DNA from: Melittangium boletus DSM 14713
GTDB taxonomy: Bacteria; Myxococcota; Myxococcia; Myxococcales; Myxococcaceae
Assembly: GCF_002305855.1 (NCBI RefSeq)
Contig: NZ_CP022163.1
Coordinates: 7,321,765 to 7,385,764 of the forward strand
Length of the DNA: 64,000 nt
Direction: 5' to 3'
The translations under genes were made by a program, and so were the position numbers. Shown one piece after another: positions 1 through 9,108 of the stretch. How positions within the stretch are numbered: the first letter of the stretch is position 1; every line of letters starts with the position of its first letter. The notes below the pieces were generated by a model, which saw only the letters and a program-made list of their open reading frames with translations, was not told the DNA's origin and did not search any database.

Positions 1-290
1 AACTGGCGGTACACCTCGTTCACGAAGCCCAGGAAGGTGCCGTCTCCTCCTCCCGTGAACACCACCGGGTAGTTCCTCTCGAGCACCGTGTTCACGATGC
101 GCCGGCAGTCCAGTTCCGAGCGGGACAGGAACAGGTCCTGCTCCGGAACCACGTGCGACAGGGACTTCACCACCTGCGCATCCACCCGGCGGGCATTGGC
201 GTTCAGCAACACCGCGACCTTGTGCCCTGGCGCCCTCAACTGGGACGGACTCGGGCGCGTATCCAAGGATCGCAGGGGCTGGACCAACAT
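1..290 (-). CDS. Diacylglycerol kinase family lipid kinase (5' part only)
   Basis: Reading the minus strand from an ATG at 290 gives an open frame that runs off the left edge, so only about 96 N-terminal residues are visible. A short basic, proline-containing leader is followed by the first beta strand VAVLLNANARRV and, near the edge, the glycine-rich nucleotide-binding motif FTGGGDGTF. Both are hallmarks of the DAGK/LCB5/YegS catalytic domain, which phosphorylates diacylglycerol or related lipids at the inner membrane. A GGAGG-like site precedes the ATG. The gene is divergent from dnaK and shares the 353-bp intergenic region with it. The family call is good; the exact substrate cannot be told from this fragment. 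Confidence 0.8.
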   Translation of the reverse strand, partial: MLVQPLRSLDTRPSPSQLRAPGHKVAVLLNANARRVDAQVVKSLSHVVPEQDLFLSRSELDCRRIVNTVLERNYPVVFTGGGDGTFLGFVNEVYRQ

Positions 291-643
291 GGGGGACTGC
301 CTCCAATAGAAAGTGTCGGCGCCTCCCCACGGTCTCCGCGGCGAGGCGTTTGTCTCGCCGTGCACTTTTCCAGCCAACGGCTGACGCGCGGCGTTACCCC
401 TCCATCTTCCTAAGGATTTCAACCGGTTGAAAGGGGACGGGCTTTGCCCCCTGGCTGGCCGGTTGCTACCGCCCGGTGGCGGCGGTGGCGAAGGGTTTAC
501 GCACCTGCCTCGCCGTTGTGACCCGGACGTGACCATCAACTCGCGGTTTGACACCCCCCGGGCGGTGGTTACGTTGGTCATACATCGGAGCTACGCGACG
601 TCCTCGCGTTCTTTTCCGCAACTATTTCGGGAGGTTACACACC
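291..643. promoter_or_regulatory. Divergent control region upstream of dnaK
   Basis: This 353-bp stretch separates the lipid kinase from dnaK, and no convincing gene lies in it. Three promoter-like elements can be seen on the plus strand. A heat-shock-type pair is TTGAAA at 427-432 and CCCC starting at 447 (spacer 14). A sigma-54-like TGGCTG-N5-TTGCT lies at 452-467 with the -24 GG and -12 GC correctly spaced. An isolated TTGACA is at 548-553 without a clear -10. Which of them works is unknown. A short GC-rich inverted repeat lies around 470-490. Confidence 0.35.
427..467 (+). promoter_or_regulatory. Overlapping heat-shock-like and sigma-54-like promoter elements for dnaK
   Basis: TTGAAA (427-432), a 14-base spacer and CCCCCTGG (447-454) resemble the sigma-32 consensus CTTGAAA-N13/14-CCCCATNT in its first half and its C-run. 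Directly overlapping the -10, CTGGCTGGCCGGTTGCT (451-467) keeps the invariant GG and GC of the sigma-54 consensus with two mismatches in the -24 box. dnaK starts at 644, so either would give a leader of about 170 bases. This is a visual call only. Confidence 0.3.
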
Positions 644-2557
644 GTGGGCAAGATCATTGGAATCGACCTGGGCACCACCAACAGCGTGGTCGCGATCATG
701 GAAGGTCGCGAGCCCAAGGTCCTCACCAACGAAGAGGGGGCTCGGACCACCCCCTCCGTCGTCGCGTTCGCGAAGGACGGCGAGCGGCTCGTGGGGCAGG
801 TGGCCAAGCGTCAGGCCATCACCAACCCCGAGCGCACCATCTATTCCATCAAGCGCTTCATGGGCCGCCGCTTCGAGGAGACCACCGAGGAGGCGAAGCT
901 CGTCCCCTATAAGGTGGTGCGCGGCCCCCATGGCGATTCGCGCGTGGAACTCGATGGCAAGCAGTACAGCGCCCCGGAGATCTCCGCGCAGGTGCTGCTC
1001 AAGCTCAAGCGCGCCGCCGAGAACTACCTGGGTGAGAAGGTGACCGAGGCGGTCATCACCGTGCCGGCCTACTTCAATGATGCCCAGCGTCAGGCCACCA
1101 AGGACGCGGGAGAGATCGCTGGCCTCACCGTGCGCCGTATCGTGAACGAGCCCACCGCCGCGGCGCTCGCCTACGGCATGGACAAGAAGAAGGACGAGAA
1201 GATCGCCGTCTACGACTTCGGCGGCGGCACCTTCGACGTGTCCATCCTCGAGGTGGGTGAGAACGTGGTCGAGGTGCTCGCCACCAACGGCGATACGCAC
1301 CTGGGCGGCGACAACATCGACCTGACCCTCATGAACTGGCTCATCGCCGAGTTCAAGAAGGACACCGGCATCGACGTCGCCAAGGACAAGATGGTCCTCC
1401 AGCGCCTCAAGGAGGCCGCCGAGAAGGCGAAGATCGAGCTGTCCAGCACCATGGACACCGAGATCAACCTGCCGTTCCTCACGGCCGACGCCTCCGGCCC
1501 CAAGCACCTCAACGTGCGCCTGTCGCGCGCCAAGTTCGAGGCGATGATCGGCGACCTCGTCGAGCGCTCGCTCGAGCCGTGCCGCAAGTGCCTCAAGGAC
1601 TCCGGCCTGGATGTGAAGGATCTGCACGAGGTCGTCCTCGTGGGCGGCTCCACGCGCATCCCCATGGTCCAGGAGGCCGTCAAGCGCCTGTTCGGCAAGG
1701 AGCCCAACCGCTCCGTGAACCCGGACGAGGTGGTGGCCGTGGGCGCGGCGGTGCAGGCCGGCGTGCTCTCCGGCGAGGTCAAGGACATCCTCCTCCTGGA
1801 CGTCACCCCGCTGTCGCTGGGCGTGGAGACTCTGGGCGGCGTGATGACCAAGCTCATCGAGCGCAACACCACCATCCCCACCCGCAAGTCGGAGACCTTC
1901 TCCACCGCGGCCGATGGTCAGACCCAGGTGGAGATCCACGTGCTGCAGGGCGAGCGCGAGATGGCGGGTGACAACCGCAGCCTCGGCCGCTTCCACCTGA
2001 CGGGTATGCCTCCCGCGCCCCGGGGCGTGCCGCAGATCGAGGTGACGTTCGACATCGACGCCAACGGCATCCTCAACGTCAACGCCAAGGACAAGGCGAC
2101 GGGCAAGGAGCAGAAGGTCACCATCAGCCACTCCTCGGGTCTGGCCAAGGACGAGGTGGAGAAGATGGTGCGCGCCGCCAAGGAGAACGAGGCGGCCGAC
2201 AAGTCCCGCCGCGAGCTGGTCGAGGTGAAGAACCAGGCCGAGTCCCAGGTGTATGCCGCCGAGAAGATGGTGAAGGAGAACCGCGAGAAGCTCCCCGCCG
2301 AGGCCGTGTCCACGCTCGAGGCGGCCATCAAGGGCGTCAACGACGTGCGCGAGGGCGAGGACAAGGAGGCCATCAAGGCCGCCCTGGAGAAGCTGCAGCA
2401 GGCCAGCTACAAGATCGCCGAGGAGATGTACAAGGCCACCGGCGGCGCGCCGGGCGCCGAGGGCGCCACGCCTCCTCCGGGCGCGGAGGGCGCCGCTCCG
2501 GGCAGCTCCGCCAAGCCCAAGGACGACGTGGTGGACGCCGAGTTCCGCCAGTCGTGA
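644..2557 (+). CDS. dnaK: Chaperone protein DnaK (Hsp70)
   Basis: ATP-dependent cytosolic Hsp70 of 637 residues. The GTG at 644 is chosen because it is preceded by GGGAGG (629-634) and the protein then begins VGKIIGIDLGTTNS, the phosphate-1 loop of all DnaK proteins. The open frame extends further upstream but without family similarity. Also visible are NEPTAAALAYG, the phosphate-2 motif DFGGGTFDVS, and the adenosine motif VGGSTRIPMVQ. The helical lid follows, then a Gly/Ala/Pro-rich tail ending DAEFRQS, a variant of the usual DAEFEEV-type end. Unlike many bacteria, no grpE or dnaJ adjoins it. A lone dnaK is common in myxobacteria, which carry several Hsp70 paralogues, so this may be one paralogue among several. 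A strong hairpin terminator follows at 2618. Confidence 0.97.
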   Translation: MGKIIGIDLGTTNSVVAIMEGREPKVLTNEEGARTTPSVVAFAKDGERLVGQVAKRQAITNPERTIYSIKRFMGRRFEETTEEAKLVPYKVVRGPHGDSRVELDGKQYSAPEISAQVLLKLKRAAENYLGEKVTEAVITVPAYFNDAQRQATKDAGEIAGLTVRRIVNEPTAAALAYGMDKKKDEKIAVYDFGGGTFDVSILEVGENVVEVLATNGDTHLGGDNIDLTLMNWLIAEFKKDTGIDVAKDKMVLQRLKEAAEKAKIELSSTMDTEINLPFLTADASGPKHLNVRLSRAKFEAMIGDLVERSLEPCRKCLKDSGLDVKDLHEVVLVGGSTRIPMVQEAVKRLFGKEPNRSVNPDEVVAVGAAVQAGVLSGEVKDILLLDVTPLSLGVETLGGVMTKLIERNTTIPTRKSETFSTAADGQTQVEIHVLQGEREMAGDNRSLGRFHLTGMPPAPRGVPQIEVTFDIDANGILNVNAKDKATGKEQKVTISHSSGLAKDEVEKMVRAAKENEAADKSRRELVEVKNQAESQVYAAEKMVKENREKLPAEAVSTLEAAIKGVNDVREGEDKEAIKAALEKLQQASYKIAEEMYKATGGAPGAEGATPPPGAEGAAPGSSAKPKDDVVDAEFRQS

Positions 2558-2617
2558 CGATCTCCCGCCTCACACACCTCGTGTGAGGTGGTGGGTGACC
2601 CGACGGTGATGTTCCAG

Positions 2618-2661
2618 AAGGGCCGGAGGCTTCCTCGAGGAGCCTCCGGCCCTTCCGTTCT
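2618..2661 (+). terminator. Rho-independent-type terminator of dnaK
   Basis: A perfect 14-bp inverted repeat, AAGGGCCGGAGGCT and its complement AGCCTCCGGCCCTT, flanks the 9-base loop TCCTCGAGG (2618-2654). CCGTTCTTC follows, a weak T-rich tail. It lies 60 bases after the dnaK stop and before the MoxR operon, so it should insulate that operon from dnaK transcription. Confidence 0.8.
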
Positions 2662-2742
2662 TCAGCGCCCGGGTCCGGGGTGCTTCAACAGGGCCTCCTG
2701 GGACGGGTACGATGGGCCGCCTTGTCTCCGGCGGAAACCACC

Positions 2743-5271
2743 GTGATCCATCCCCCCGTGAACACCCACTCCCAGGCAGCCCTGGCCTTCCGCCACTTCT
2801 TCCAAGAGCTGCGAGAGGTCTACCTGGAGCGTGAGACGCTGCTCACGCAGATCGAGCTGGCGCTCCTCTGCCGGGAGCACGTGCTCGTGGTCGGGCCCCC
2901 TGGAACCGCCAAGAGCGCCATCGCCTCCGCGGTGCTCGGCCGCATCCTGGACGAGAAGACCGGACAGCCCTCGCTCTTCGCCAAGCAGATCGCCGAGTCC
3001 ACCGTGCAGACGGATCTCATCGGTCCGGTGGATTTCAAGGTGCTCACCGAGACGGGCCGCACCGAATACCTCACCGAGGACGGCATGCTGGGCGCCACCC
3101 ACGCCTTCCTCGACGAGGTCTTCGATGGACGCGACATGCTCCTGCGCTCCATCCTCAACGTGCTGCACGAGCGCGAGCTCAAGCACGGACGCCGTGTGAC
3201 GAGCGGGCGGATCGAATGCGCCATCATGACGAGCAACCGCTACCTCTCCGAGGTGCTCGCGCGCTCGCCCGAGCTGTTGCTGGCCTTCGCCGATCGCCTC
3301 AGTTTCATCTCCTTCGTGCCCAAGGCCTTCGCGCGCTCCGCCAGCCGCGCCGCCATGTTGCAACGCTCCGCTCATGGGCTGAGGCCGGACCTGCGCGCGC
3401 AACTCTCCCTGCAGCAGCTCGACGTGCTCCAGGCCGCCGTGGAACGGGTGGGGGTGTCCAGCACCTTGCTCGAGGCCATCGAGATGCTCACCGACGAGCT
3501 CGAGCGCGCGCTCACGGCCCAGGTGTCCAAGCTGCCCGACTACGTGCCCACCAAGTACTTCTCCCAGCGCTCCGTGGTGAAGGCGCTCTGGGCCCTCAAG
3601 GCCGCGGTGGTGCGCGACCAGCTCTATCGGCGTCCGGAGCGGCCCCTCGAGGCCACCGTGGAGGACCTGGACGCCCTGCGCTGGTTCTTCCTGCTCGGAG
3701 GACCACCCGCCGAGGAGTCCGAGGCCCTGCTCAAGGTGGCGGTGGATCCCCGTGAGCGCGCCCAGTTGGAGATCGTCCGCATCGAGCAGAAGGCCTTCGA
3801 CGCCGCCCTGGCCAAGGTGCGCGCGGAGCTGGGCTCGGGCCCGGAGCGCGAGGCGGCCTCCCTGGGCGCGGCCGAGGAGCTCAAGAAGGTGGAAGCGCTC
3901 GCCCGTACCTTCCAGCCCGGAATCGTGTCCTCCACCGCCCAGCAACTGCGCGGCAAGCTCGTGCCGGGGCCCCGTCATCCCGAGAACCGGGAGGTCCTGC
4001 TGGGCGCCGCGCGAGGACTGCTCGTGAGTGTGATGCAACGTCTGGCGCGCGGGCCCATCGAGGGCACCGAGTCGCGCGCCGGACTGCCCGTGTTCATCGC
4101 GCTCGTGGAGGCGGTGGCGTTGTGCCGCCAGGTTCCCGAATTGACCTCCCAGCTTCCCTCCCTGGGCGAGGCGGTGACCCGGTTCCTCATGCAGTCGCTC
4201 GAGTTGATGGCGCTCAACACCGAGAGTCTGTCCTTCGACGAGGCGGTGTCCGCGGACGGGTTGCTCGGGATCTCGGACACGCTCGTCGAGGAGCTGAGCC
4301 GGGTGGGGGAGTTGGTGGCCCTGTTGTCGGAGAGCCATTCCGCCACGGGGATGCACCTGCGCGCCGCCGAGTCCGTGGCGCGGCGGCGGGCCGTGGTGGC
4401 CTTGCGTCAGCGGGTGACGAGCGCTTTTCCGGGCACCCGGGCCCGGAGGGATCCTCTCGACGCGCTCGCGGCGGATTCGCGTCGGCTCGGGCAACTCGAG
4501 CAGTCCCTGTGCCGGTTGGATCCCTCCCAACGGGGCCTCAAGCAGCAACTGCTGCAGCCGCTCGGCTTCGACTATGCCCGGGACGTGCTGTCCACCGTGC
4601 CTTTCGAGCGCATCGATCAGCTGTCGCGCACGGTGCAGTCGGTGGCGGAGAACCTGCGGCGCGAGGGTCTGGCTCCAGCGCCCGTGTTCGTCGAGTGCCG
4701 GGAAGTCCTGGAGAACCGTCTGCGCGAATACGTGCGGAGCCTCGGCCGGGAAGTGGCCAGTCCTCCGCCCGCGCCCCAGACCGCCATCAACGGCGAGGCC
4801 TACCACTTCTACCGAGGAGACTTCTCCACGCAGGTGCGCGACGGCGAGTTCTCCGCCCTGCTCGGATTGGATGGCCAGCTCGCCTTCGCTCGGCCTGCCT
4901 CCGCCACGTTCTTCCTGTCCGATGCCGTGCGCGAGACCGTGGCCCGGGTGGATCTCGCCTTCGTGCAGACGCGCCTCAAATTCCTGCGCAGCTGGCTCAC
5001 CCAGTTGCTCACCGCCCTGCCGGCGCCCCAGACCGCGCAGAACCGCGCGTCCGCGGACCATATCTTCGACCGATTGGTGCGCAGCCGCTTCCCGCTGCTC
5101 ACCCTCAAGGAGGGCGAACTGGTGCGCATCAAGGGCGTGCTCGGTGTCCTCATCGCCATTCCCGGCGAGCTCGGCGAGAGCGCGCGCAAGCTGGAAGGGG
5201 TGCTGCGCGGTATCGACGACGACTTCACCCGTTTCAGCAAGCAGTTGCTGGACCTCCGGGCTTCGCTGTGA
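2743..5271 (+). CDS. MoxR/RavA-like AAA+ ATPase with long C-terminal extension
   Basis: An 842-residue AAA+ ATPase of the MoxR class. Walker A is GPPGTAKS (about residues 52-59), Walker B is AFLDEVFDG (about 121-129) and the sensor-1 region reads IMTSNR. The segment TDLIGPVDFK and the following STVQ/TEYL region are typical of the RavA branch, whose ATPase works with a vWA-domain partner. E. coli RavA has about 500 residues, so the extra 340 residues, mostly predicted helical and rich in Arg/Leu/Glu, are an addition. GTG 2743 is used (GTG 2758 is an alternative); upstream sequence lacks family similarity. The vWA gene begins 14 bases after the stop, so the two are surely co-transcribed. Function is inferred as chaperone-like remodelling of an unknown client. 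Confidence 0.85.
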   Translation: MIHPPVNTHSQAALAFRHFFQELREVYLERETLLTQIELALLCREHVLVVGPPGTAKSAIASAVLGRILDEKTGQPSLFAKQIAESTVQTDLIGPVDFKVLTETGRTEYLTEDGMLGATHAFLDEVFDGRDMLLRSILNVLHERELKHGRRVTSGRIECAIMTSNRYLSEVLARSPELLLAFADRLSFISFVPKAFARSASRAAMLQRSAHGLRPDLRAQLSLQQLDVLQAAVERVGVSSTLLEAIEMLTDELERALTAQVSKLPDYVPTKYFSQRSVVKALWALKAAVVRDQLYRRPERPLEATVEDLDALRWFFLLGGPPAEESEALLKVAVDPRERAQLEIVRIEQKAFDAALAKVRAELGSGPEREAASLGAAEELKKVEALARTFQPGIVSSTAQQLRGKLVPGPRHPENREVLLGAARGLLVSVMQRLARGPIEGTESRAGLPVFIALVEAVALCRQVPELTSQLPSLGEAVTRFLMQSLELMALNTESLSFDEAVSADGLLGISDTLVEELSRVGELVALLSESHSATGMHLRAAESVARRRAVVALRQRVTSAFPGTRARRDPLDALAADSRRLGQLEQSLCRLDPSQRGLKQQLLQPLGFDYARDVLSTVPFERIDQLSRTVQSVAENLRREGLAPAPVFVECREVLENRLREYVRSLGREVASPPPAPQTAINGEAYHFYRGDFSTQVRDGEFSALLGLDGQLAFARPASATFFLSDAVRETVARVDLAFVQTRLKFLRSWLTQLLTALPAPQTAQNRASADHIFDRLVRSRFPLLTLKEGELVRIKGVLGVLIAIPGELGESARKLEGVLRGIDDDFTRFSKQLLDLRASL

Positions 5272-5285
5272 GGAGGGGCTGACGC

Positions 5286-7583
5286 GTGCTCGGCTCGCGG
5301 CTCGCTCGCTTGAGGCTCCGGTTGGACGCGCTCCAGGGGCGTGTGTTCCAGCCGGAGGGCCTCCGGGGCTGGTGGAAGGGCGTCACCTCTCCCGCGCAGG
5401 TGGAGCTCTCCCTGCCGACCGTGACGGCACTCGACCGGGCCCTGGAGCGGGTGGGGGTGCACACCCTGGCGGATGCGCGTCTGCTGCTCGAATTGGGAGT
5501 GAAGAAGGGGCGGGTCGGGGAGTTGGCCACGGGCCTGGGTGCGCGGGCGAACGAGTCCCTGGAGGAGTTCGAGCGGACGCTCGACGCGGTGGAGAAGATG
5601 CACCAGGCGGGACGGACGCCGCCCGGTGCGCGGACGGCGCTGGAGCGGGGTTTCGTCCAGCTCGCCCGGGTGCTGCGCGTGGCGGACCTGTTCCTGTCTC
5701 CCTCGCCCGCCACTCCCTCGGAGGCCCTGGAGATCTTCGCCCGGCCCACCTCGTCGGGGCATGACCAGGGCGCTCCGAGCAAGGCCCGCATGGCCGTGGC
5801 CGAATTCCTCGCCCGGCGGGCGCGCGAGACCGTGGACGACGTCGTCCAGAAACGCAGGGATCTGGATATCGCTCACGAGTTGCTCCTGCGCATCGGCATG
5901 GAACATGACCGTGAGCGCGGCGTGGTGCTGCGCCATGAGGTGGCTCAAGCCCGCGAGCGTGTTCGCGAGGTGCCCGCGACGCGCTCCATGGAGGCGCTGG
6001 TCGAGCAGGTCCGGCTGTCCGCCACGCGGGAGCCCCACCTGGCCTGGCGCTCGCTCAAGGGGCTCTATGACCGCGCCTTGGAGGCCCGCGAGCCCGAAAT
6101 CGCCGCGGCGGCCCGCGCGGCGCTGACCCCCTTGCTGCCCTCCCGGGATTCCCTGCGCGCCCTCCTGGAGTCCTCCGAGCGCGAGGAGTTGAGGCACTGG
6201 TTTGGCGAGTCCGTTCCTCCCTCCGCCGAGGATCCAGAGCGCGCGCGGCAGCAGGGCTCGTCTCCGGATGAACTGCTCGCGGACCTGGCCTTCTCCCTGC
6301 GGCCCGAACAGCGCGCCGCCTTCGAGCTGGCGGCTGGTTGCGCCCGCTACTTCGACGTGGAGGACGTGCTCTCGGACGAGATCGTCGAGGTGAACACCCG
6401 CAAGGTGCGCCCGGTCCCCAGGCAGGTGCCGTATCCGACCCAGAACATGACGTTCGAGCGCACGGGCGGCCTGCACGACGTGCACAACTTCGTCATCTCC
6501 GATCCGCGCATGCTCGTCTACGACCTGGCCGCCCACCGCCAGATGGTGCGGGCCTACCTCGAGGACGAGCCGCCTCCCGAGACCCAGAAGAAGAAGCGCA
6601 CCGCCGTGCGCGTCTATGTCTGCGATGCCTCGGGCTCCATGCATGGCCCCCGCGCGCGATTCCGCGACGCCCTCATCATCGCCGAACTCAACAACCTGCG
6701 CGTCAAGGTCCGTCAGGGCAAGCCCTTCGATCCGCTCTACTTCTCCTTCTTCAACGACACCCCGACCGAGCTGTCCCGCGTGGACACCGTCTTGCAAGCC
6801 ACCCGGCAGATCGAGAAGCTCTTCCACCACTCGCCCGCGGAGGGCCAGACGGACATCTCCCTCGCGCTCATGTCCGCCTTCGACTCCATTCGCACCGCCC
6901 GGGGACGGGATCCCTACCTGGCGCGCGCCACCGTGGTGCTCATCACCGATGGCGAGGATCGCGTCGACATGGAGCTCATCCGCCGCACCCGCGCGCCCAT
7001 GGACTCGCTCGACATCGCGCTGAGCTTCGTGTCGCTCGGCGAGGAGAACCCGGATCTCAAATCGCTCGTCGAGGAGCAGCGCGCGCGCGGGGGCCGTGCC
7101 TTCTACCACCACCTGTCCGACCGGGAGATCCAGTGGGCGCGCACCGAGTTCGACAGCCCCTGGCGGACCTTGTTGCCACGCGACGTGCCCGTCACTCCGG
7201 AGGCGATCGACGCGCTCGCGCCCCATCTGGCCGCGCTCGAGGCCCTCGCCGCCGGACGCGCGCTGCCCGCGGCGGCCCTGGCCTCGGAGGCCTCGTTCGA
7301 CGCGCTCTTCCCCGAACCCGAGCGGCTTTCCAGCGAGGAGGCACGCGAGGTTTCCGGGCCCGAGGTGGGCGAGCGCGTGGCGGACATCCTCGATGCCCTC
7401 GTGGAGGCCGCCGCGCTCGCTCCCGCGGACCGCCGTGCCACCGAGAGCCTGATGCTCCTGCGCCACCTGCTCGAGGTGTACCAGATTCCCCCCGCGCGCT
7501 ACCTCGCCACGCTCGCCACCCGAGGTCCAGATCTGCACGGGCGCCTCACGCGGGTGCGTCTGCTGTGCCGTCCCTTCGGGTAG
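5286..7583 (+). CDS. VWA-domain protein, partner of the MoxR ATPase (ViaA/CoxE-like)
   Basis: A 765-residue protein starting at GTG 5286 with GAGGGG just upstream. The first 430 residues are charged, helical and Arg-rich. The C-terminal third is a von Willebrand A domain: the metal-ion-dependent adhesion site begins DASGSM (residues 447-452), the conserved Thr lies in GQTDISLAL, and LITDGEDRVD supplies the distal Asp. MoxR ATPases and vWA proteins encoded side by side form functional pairs (RavA-ViaA, CoxD-CoxE, MoxR-BatA), in which the vWA protein presents or recruits substrate. No signal peptide or membrane segment is seen, so it should be cytosolic. It is longer than ViaA (about 480), mirroring the long ATPase beside it. 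Confidence 0.85.
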   Translation: MLGSRLARLRLRLDALQGRVFQPEGLRGWWKGVTSPAQVELSLPTVTALDRALERVGVHTLADARLLLELGVKKGRVGELATGLGARANESLEEFERTLDAVEKMHQAGRTPPGARTALERGFVQLARVLRVADLFLSPSPATPSEALEIFARPTSSGHDQGAPSKARMAVAEFLARRARETVDDVVQKRRDLDIAHELLLRIGMEHDRERGVVLRHEVAQARERVREVPATRSMEALVEQVRLSATREPHLAWRSLKGLYDRALEAREPEIAAAARAALTPLLPSRDSLRALLESSEREELRHWFGESVPPSAEDPERARQQGSSPDELLADLAFSLRPEQRAAFELAAGCARYFDVEDVLSDEIVEVNTRKVRPVPRQVPYPTQNMTFERTGGLHDVHNFVISDPRMLVYDLAAHRQMVRAYLEDEPPPETQKKKRTAVRVYVCDASGSMHGPRARFRDALIIAELNNLRVKVRQGKPFDPLYFSFFNDTPTELSRVDTVLQATRQIEKLFHHSPAEGQTDISLALMSAFDSIRTARGRDPYLARATVVLITDGEDRVDMELIRRTRAPMDSLDIALSFVSLGEENPDLKSLVEEQRARGGRAFYHHLSDREIQWARTEFDSPWRTLLPRDVPVTPEAIDALAPHLAALEALAAGRALPAAALASEASFDALFPEPERLSSEEAREVSGPEVGERVADILDALVEAAALAPADRRATESLMLLRHLLEVYQIPPARYLATLATRGPDLHGRLTRVRLLCRPFG

Positions 7584-7597
7584 GCTTCCGCTCCGTC

Positions 7598-8161
7598 ATG
7601 TTCTTCGACTGGTTGCGCAAGAAGACGCAGCGGCGGCCCGCTCCGGTGAAGGATCCACTCGCCGCGTTCGATCAACTCATCGAGGACCTGGAGCGCCAGG
7701 GGGCGGAGATCCGCAAGTCCGCCGCCACGCTGCTCGCGCTCAAGGGCGACCTGTCCCGCTCCGAGGAGCGCTACGTCCGGCGGTTGGAGGAGATCGACCG
7801 GAGGCGGGTCCAGGCGCACGGGGACGCGAAGGTCGCCTCGGCGCTCGATCGGGATCGCGTCCAGACCGAGTCCCTGCTGCACACCACCCGGGAATCGCTC
7901 ACCCGGGCGAAGCAGGATGGCCAGCTCCTGTTGGAGGCCGCCTCGGAGCTGGGGCAGCGGGTGGCGGAGCTGCGCGCCGAGCGCGAGAGTGCTTCCGCCC
8001 GGCTCGCCGTGGGAGGCCTCATGTCCTCCGCCTTGCGCGAGCAAGTGGAGCGCTTCGAGAAGGTGCTCGCCGTGGATGCCGCCCGGGATGAGATCGAACG
8101 CGCGCACGCGCTCGCGGACATCTACCGGGAGGAGCGCGCGGAGGCCGCGAAGCCCGATTGA
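7598..8161 (+). CDS. Coiled-coil protein, third gene of the MoxR-vWA operon
   Basis: A 187-residue protein from ATG 7598, 14 bases after the vWA gene. It starts with the short hydrophobic/basic stretch MFFDWLRKKTQRR. Nearly all the rest is heptad-like and rich in Glu, Arg, Leu and Ala (for example SEERYVRRLEEIDRR), so it is almost certainly a long helical hairpin or coiled coil. It has no cysteine pairs and no enzymatic motif. The amphipathic N-terminus followed by coiled coil recalls PspA/ESCRT-III-like architecture, but no real sequence match was recognised. Its place in the operon suggests an accessory or client of the ATPase-vWA complex. The family is not identified. Confidence 0.7.
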   Translation: MFFDWLRKKTQRRPAPVKDPLAAFDQLIEDLERQGAEIRKSAATLLALKGDLSRSEERYVRRLEEIDRRRVQAHGDAKVASALDRDRVQTESLLHTTRESLTRAKQDGQLLLEAASELGQRVAELRAERESASARLAVGGLMSSALREQVERFEKVLAVDAARDEIERAHALADIYREERAEAAKPD

Positions 8162-8183
8162 GCCTCACGGCCCTGGCGCCGCG

Positions 8184-9080
8184 TCAGCGGACCTTGTGCT
8201 CCTCGATCATGGAGAGCTGGGTCTCCACGCTCAGGTCGCGCGAGCCCATGTGGCCGTAGGTGTTGTAGACCTTCTGGCCGTCCTGCCCGGGGATGGGCGA
8301 GGTGTACTGCGCGAGCCCCACGCCCACCACCTGATCCGAGTTCGACCAGATGCTGTAGACGTTGTCTCCCTCGAAGCCCGTCTCCTCGTTGAGCTCCTCG
8401 AGGAACTTGGACTGGGGGTGCAGGCCCGTCTGCCGGTTGGACGTGGGCAGCAGGTCTCCCGTGAAGGCGCAGGAGGCGAGTCCCTGATTGGCGCCGGCGA
8501 TGCCCACGAAGGTGTCCACGCTGCCCGTCAGCGGCGCGCCCAGGTCGTAGTGGCCACCGCCCGGATAGGGATCGAAGCCGTCACCACCCTGGATGGCCTT
8601 GCGTGCCAGCGTGACGCCCATGGAGTGGCCGATGACATCCACCTTCTCCGCGCCGGTGTACTCCTTCACCGCCTGGATGAAGCCGCGCACCTCCTCCTCG
8701 TACTTGCGCGAGTGGTGCTGCTGGCTGGCGAGCAGCGGGTTCTGCGGTCCCCACGTCATCGCGTACATCTCCGAGGGCTGGTAGCCCTGGGTGGCGAAGT
8801 GCTCGATGGACTTCTCCCACCCGGCGGCGCTGTCGGCGTTGCCGTGGATGAAGATGACGGGCTCGCGCGCGAGCTTCTCTCCGGGCTGGGCACGGCCACC
8901 AAAGGAGGGCACGTCCCCCTTGGCGAAGTCGAAGTGGCCGTAGCCGTTCTCCTGCAGCCAGCTCTTGAAGTCCGAGGAGAAGCGCGACGCCTTGCTCACC
9001 TCCACCTGGGCCGCCTCCGAGGTGCTACGGGCGGCGGAGGTGGTCGTCGGGGCGGTTCGGGCCGTGATTCGCTGCGTCAT
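8184..9080 (-). CDS. Triacylglycerol lipase-like alpha/beta hydrolase
   Basis: A 298-residue alpha/beta hydrolase. The start is placed at 9080 (MTQRITARTA) because AGGAG lies 8 bases ahead; a longer frame to 9119 lacks such a site. An N-terminal Thr/Ala/Ser-rich stretch of about 35 residues is followed by the oxyanion-hole strand VIFIHGNADSA and the nucleophile elbow VDVIGHSMGVTLAR (Ser in GHSMG). The distal His is probably in NTYGHMGSRD, with an acid in NSDQVVG. The layout matches lipase class 2 / LipA-type triacylglycerol lipases. No classic hydrophobic signal peptide is seen. It lies downstream of the dihydroxyacetone kinase on the same strand with an 81-bp gap, a plausible link between glyceride breakdown and C3 metabolism. 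Confidence 0.8.
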   Translation of the reverse strand: MTQRITARTAPTTTSAARSTSEAAQVEVSKASRFSSDFKSWLQENGYGHFDFAKGDVPSFGGRAQPGEKLAREPVIFIHGNADSAAGWEKSIEHFATQGYQPSEMYAMTWGPQNPLLASQQHHSRKYEEEVRGFIQAVKEYTGAEKVDVIGHSMGVTLARKAIQGGDGFDPYPGGGHYDLGAPLTGSVDTFVGIAGANQGLASCAFTGDLLPTSNRQTGLHPQSKFLEELNEETGFEGDNVYSIWSNSDQVVGVGLAQYTSPIPGQDGQKVYNTYGHMGSRDLSVETQLSMIEEHKVR

Positions 9081-9108
9081 GGCGGCTCCTGTGCGATGGA
9101 GGTGATTT

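Noticed and set aside
427..912. 161-codon plus-strand frame upstream of and into dnaK
   Set aside because: Out of frame with dnaK and overlaps its certain 5' end; no protein family likeness.
2662..5061. Long minus-strand frame opposite the MoxR gene
   Set aside because: Antisense shadow caused by GC-rich third codon positions; no start context or domain.
4809..7538. 900-codon minus-strand frame opposite the vWA gene
   Set aside because: Antisense shadow; the plus strand carries recognisable MoxR and vWA motifs.
8629..8640. Xer/dif or att-like short repeats near the lipase gene
   Set aside because: Only chance short words; no integrase and no direct-repeat partner.
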